NCBI GenBank assembly: GCA_023230265.1
Contig: JALNXR010000101.1
Location: 1-7,326 of the forward strand
Direction of reading: 5' to 3'
Length of the DNA stretch: 7,326 nucleotides
DNA from: Bacteroidales bacterium
GTDB taxonomy: Bacteria > Bacteroidota > Bacteroidia > Bacteroidales > UBA932
Part shown: positions 6,393 to 7,326 of the stretch, piece after piece
How positions within the stretch are numbered: position 1 is the first letter of the stretch
Layout: every line of letters starts with the position of its first letter
Translations under genes and position numbers: made by a program
The notes under the pieces: model-generated
Told to the model about the DNA's origin: nothing
Databases searched by the model: none
The model's input: only the letters and a program-made list of their open reading frames with translations

Positions 6393-6971
6393 ATGAATTC
6401 ATCAATAAATAAGAAAATTCATAGCTTTCTTACGGGTATAAATGAGAAAAGACCAAAAATGTGGGAGAAGTTATTCACTGACTACTTCTCTCCGTTATGC
6501 AATTTTGCAGTCGGATTTTTGAAAGACAGGAATATAGCTAAAGATATTGTTCAGGAAACGCTGGTGAAAATCTGGGAAAAACCTACAAACTTCCAAATGA
6601 TATCGGAATTAAATAAATATTTATATAAATCGGTTTACAATAATTGCATTAAGTACATCAGAGATAATAACATTAAAGATAAGCAATTAAAGGAAGTTGA
6701 TGTATTTGATTATGAAGATCCTGAGGTGTTAAACAAGGCAATGTTGGAAGAAGTAATAAGAAAGTTGCGATCAATAATTGATACTTTACCATCACGACAA
6801 AAAGAGGTAATGCTTATGAGTCTTCATAAAATGAAAAATGAAGAGATTGGAGAAGAACTTTCAATATCTGTTAACACTGTTAAGAAATATAAAAAACAAG
6901 CGTACGAATCTATTCGAAATCGAATTAATAAGGATATGTTTTTATTTGCCTTTTTAATTTTTAATATCTAA
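6393..6971 (+). CDS. ECF-family RNA polymerase sigma factor
   Basis: This 192-residue protein has the two-domain layout of extracytoplasmic-function sigma factors. Region 2 spans about 28-90: LFTDYFSPLCNFAVGF, then the DIVQETLVKIWEK segment (51-63) that binds core polymerase and the -10 DNA. Region 4 spans about 128-178: LPSRQKEVMLMS and the helix-turn-helix EEIGEELSISVNTVKKYKKQA for -35 recognition. A hydrophobic C-terminal tail (FLFAFLIFNI) is typical of the expanded Bacteroides ECF group. Such factors are usually paired with a FecR-type anti-sigma and a SusC/TonB-dependent transducer, and switch on nutrient-uptake loci. The short ORF 52 bp downstream fits that arrangement. The gene is markedly more AT-rich than murA and ftsK, which may mean later acquisition. 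The target regulon cannot be inferred from this window. Confidence 0.92.
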   Translation: MNSSINKKIHSFLTGINEKRPKMWEKLFTDYFSPLCNFAVGFLKDRNIAKDIVQETLVKIWEKPTNFQMISELNKYLYKSVYNNCIKYIRDNNIKDKQLKEVDVFDYEDPEVLNKAMLEEVIRKLRSIIDTLPSRQKEVMLMSLHKMKNEEIGEELSISVNTVKKYKKQAYESIRNRINKDMFLFAFLIFNI

Positions 6972-7023
6972 AAAGGTACCCACTTTCGCTTTTTGGGATT
7001 ATATTAATGAAAACCCAGAAAGA

Positions 7024-7251
7024 ATGATTTTTAATTCTGATTTTAACGTAATTTCTGACTTAATTATTAAAGATCTACTAGGGAGTATATCTTCTCTAGA
7101 AAGATGCCGATTAAACTGTTTAATTGATAAATATGGACTTAGTGGCCGAAGTTGTCTTGATAAGAAATTAATTTTTGAAAAAACATTATCAAGCTTCGAC
7201 GATAATATTTATTCGATTGAAACAAAATTAGCATATCGAAAATTTATATAA
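7024..7251 (+). CDS. Short FecR-N-like protein, possibly the broken 5' part of an anti-sigma gene
   Basis: The 75-residue ORF starts 52 bp after the sigma gene. Residues 10-35 (ISDLIIKDLLGSISSLERCRL, quoted in part) resemble the cytoplasmic N-terminal domain of Bacteroidetes FecR anti-sigma factors (LI-x-KYL-x-G-x-x-S-x-E-E pattern), although the usual Trp of the following helix is missing. It ends at a double stop (taatag, 7249-7254), well before the membrane segment and periplasmic FecR domain that a full-length protein of about 300 residues would have. The next frame over continues past the stop as IARKKTEQIKSD (7251-7286), a plausible basic pre-membrane stretch, so a frameshift or sequencing error is possible. 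Alternatively it is a complete small protein. The frame is open upstream to 6958 without another ATG. Homology is judged by eye only. Confidence 0.45.
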   Translation: MIFNSDFNVISDLIIKDLLGSISSLERCRLNCLIDKYGLSGRSCLDKKLIFEKTLSSFDDNIYSIETKLAYRKFI

Positions 7252-7300
7252 TAGCCCGTAAAAAAACCGAGCAGATAAAAAGTGATTAAATTTGTCTGTT

Positions 7301-7326
7301 ATGGAAAAAAGGAAGAATATAACCAG
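7301..7326 (+). CDS. Possible start of a further gene, cut by the window edge
   Basis: The ATG at 7301 opens MEKRKNIT and runs off the window. It lies 49 bp after the stop of the FecR-N-like ORF. The basic start would suit either a new protein or the pre-membrane segment of an interrupted FecR. An overlapping frame (from 7279, reading KVIKFVCYGKKEEYNQ) is also open to the end, so the choice of frame is uncertain. No Shine-Dalgarno is seen. Confidence 0.25.

Noticed and set aside
7260..7266. Programmed frameshift at the A7 run
   Set aside because: The run is downstream of the taatag double stop that ends the FecR-N-like frame, so ribosomes in that frame would not reach it. The aaattta at 7240-7246 is not in the phase needed for a classical -1 slip.

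Overview
The window reads as chromosomal DNA from a member of the Bacteroidetes, most likely Bacteroidales. Four things point there: a DUF4290-type protein, a family I know only from this phylum, directly upstream of murA; an ftsK gene followed by a LolA-like gene; a sigma factor of the Bacteroides ECF type followed by what looks like a FecR-type anti-sigma N-terminus; and promoter-like sites fitting the phylum's TTG / TAnnTTTG pattern. Strong Shine-Dalgarno sequences are missing before most starts. All genes are on the + strand.

Layout. Bases 1-149 hold a candidate promoter and a short 9-bp tandem repeat ahead of the DUF4290 gene (150-809). After 68 bp comes murA (878-2224), the first committed step of peptidoglycan precursor synthesis. 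A 166-bp gap, almost filled by a degenerate 15-bp tandem repeat, leads to ftsK (2391-4859), the membrane-anchored DNA translocase of division and chromosome segregation. A 634-bp non-coding stretch follows. It begins with a 37-bp perfect copy of the ftsK 3' end and a degenerate 39-bp repeat, then becomes AT-rich. A secreted LolA-like protein (5494-6249) comes next. After a 143-bp gap with a good candidate promoter, an ECF sigma factor (6393-6971) is followed by a short FecR-N-like ORF (7024-7251), which may be the broken front end of an anti-sigma gene. A possible further start lies at 7301, cut by the window edge.

Functionally the first part is an envelope and cell-division neighbourhood: peptidoglycan precursor (MurA), divisome translocase (FtsK) and possibly lipoprotein transport to the outer membrane (LolA-like). 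The last kilobase is a separate, AT-rich regulatory module of the ECF sigma / anti-sigma type, which in this phylum usually controls SusC/SusD-like uptake loci. The target genes would lie past the right edge.

I see no convincing novel system. The features most worth a second look are the tandem repeats in the gaps before genes, the duplicated ftsK tail, the Asp-type MurA active site, the in-frame repeat in the LolA-like protein, and the apparently interrupted anti-sigma reading frame. No rRNA, tRNA, CRISPR array, insertion sequence or replication origin was recognised.
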